From positions 1 through 14,878 of the forward strand of contig CAKRPO010000054.1 in the NCBI GenBank assembly GCA_934378195.1: a stretch of 14,878 nucleotides of DNA, given 5' to 3'. A program made the position numbers and the translations under genes. Each line of letters opens with the position of its first letter. Position 1 is the first letter of the stretch. Under the pieces are notes generated by a model. It searched no databases. It worked only from the letters and a program-made list of their open reading frames with translations, and was not told the DNA's origin. Origin of the DNA: an uncultured Blautia sp. (GTDB lineage: Bacteria > Bacillota > Clostridia > Lachnospirales > Lachnospiraceae). Below, in pieces: positions 14,635-14,878 of the stretch.

Positions 14635-14790
14635 ATGGATGTGTATGGAGATAATGGAAATATTATAGCTGAGGAGATCCCGCCGGAATTGCTTTCTTAT
14701 ATGGAAGAAGTATTACCGGAAAAGAAGAAGGATAATACAGAAAATGTTCTGAATACGATTATAAATGTAGAAAAATTTTTAAAGAACTAA
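14635..14790 (+). pseudogene. 51-codon fragment, possible 3' end of the deleted second integrase
   Basis: The frame is open from 14584 (after TAA 14581-14583) to TAA 14788-14790. ATG 14635 gives MDVYGDNGNIIAEEIPPELL and an acidic-then-basic tail ending VEKFLKN. It has no good ribosome binding site and is in a different frame from the preceding integrase fragment, which stops six bases before. The upstream codons (ITARELIT) read naturally into it, so it looks like the C-terminal tail of a longer protein, most economically the same integrase whose middle was deleted. I do not recognise it firmly; a small independent protein cannot be excluded. Confidence 0.35.
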
Positions 14791-14823
14791 TGTTCGCCTT
14801 GTATATACAATTCCATATTTCCA

Positions 14824-14832
14824 TGATATAAT
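14824..14832 (+). promoter_or_regulatory. possible extended -10 promoter
   Basis: TGATATAAT is a consensus extended -10 element (TG-N-TATAAT with TATAAT at 14827-14832). No -35 box at standard spacing is convincing; TTGTAT at 14799-14804 is 22 bases away. It would drive a gene beyond the window edge. The 88 bases after 14790 hold nothing else I can recognise. Confidence 0.35.
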
Positions 14833-14878
14833 ATCTCTTACATTTGAGTGTTAATTCGTCCACGTCAGTTTTACTACT

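Noticed and set aside
1..14878. CRISPR array, tRNA or rRNA genes, toxin-antitoxin pair, defence system
   Set aside because: I saw no regularly spaced identical repeats, no cloverleaf-like sequence, and no nuclease, restriction or toxin motifs beyond the mobile-element fragments listed.

Overview
The window looks like the chromosome of a gut Firmicute, most likely Lachnospiraceae (Blautia/Ruminococcus/Dorea type). The reasons are strong AGGAGG-type ribosome binding sites, moderate GC, LPXTG cell-wall anchoring, and family-specific proteins: a pilus adhesin with CGxEEHxHTxxCY repeats, a relaxase-like fragment, an IS66 fragment and tandem integrase fragments. This assignment is inference from protein style, not from a marker gene.

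Layout. Positions 1-1161 are a scrap yard: the truncated 5' part of an IS66-type transposase (+), one small conserved-looking ORF and a doubtful overlapping one (-), a 5'-truncated relaxase remnant (-) that still carries its HxHxH motif, and the last ~45 codons of a DUF1667-type protein (+) followed by its own intrinsic terminator. Positions 1162-1344 hold A-tract DNA and a good sigma-A promoter (TTGACC-18-TATAAT).

Positions 1345-11432 are one intact, co-directional sortase-dependent pilus operon. Its six genes are a signal peptidase I with catalytic dyad, a 1706-residue LPSTG tip-adhesin candidate, a 498-residue LPSTG major pilin, a class C pilin-polymerising sortase, a 332-residue LPQTG CnaB minor/basal pilin, and a second, smaller non-class-C sortase that overlaps the basal pilin gene. 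Inferred assembly: the signal peptidase matures the secreted subunits, SrtC polymerises the major pilin with the adhesin at the tip, and the minor pilin with the second sortase attaches the fibre to the wall. Strong stem-loops flank the major pilin gene on both sides and could raise pilin mRNA over its neighbours.

Positions 11433-14878 are again decayed: the C-terminal part of a 5'-nucleotidase-like domain protein; a sensor histidine kinase that has lost its start, suffered a frameshift, and lost its catalytic core by a deletion joining the H-box directly to an HPt domain; the tail of a large serine recombinase with a terminator; the C-terminal half of a tyrosine recombinase; and the first and last parts of a second integrase with its middle missing. 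The pilus operon is therefore flanked on both sides by remnants of mobile elements and internally deleted genes, as expected for a horizontally moved, rearrangement-prone accessory island.
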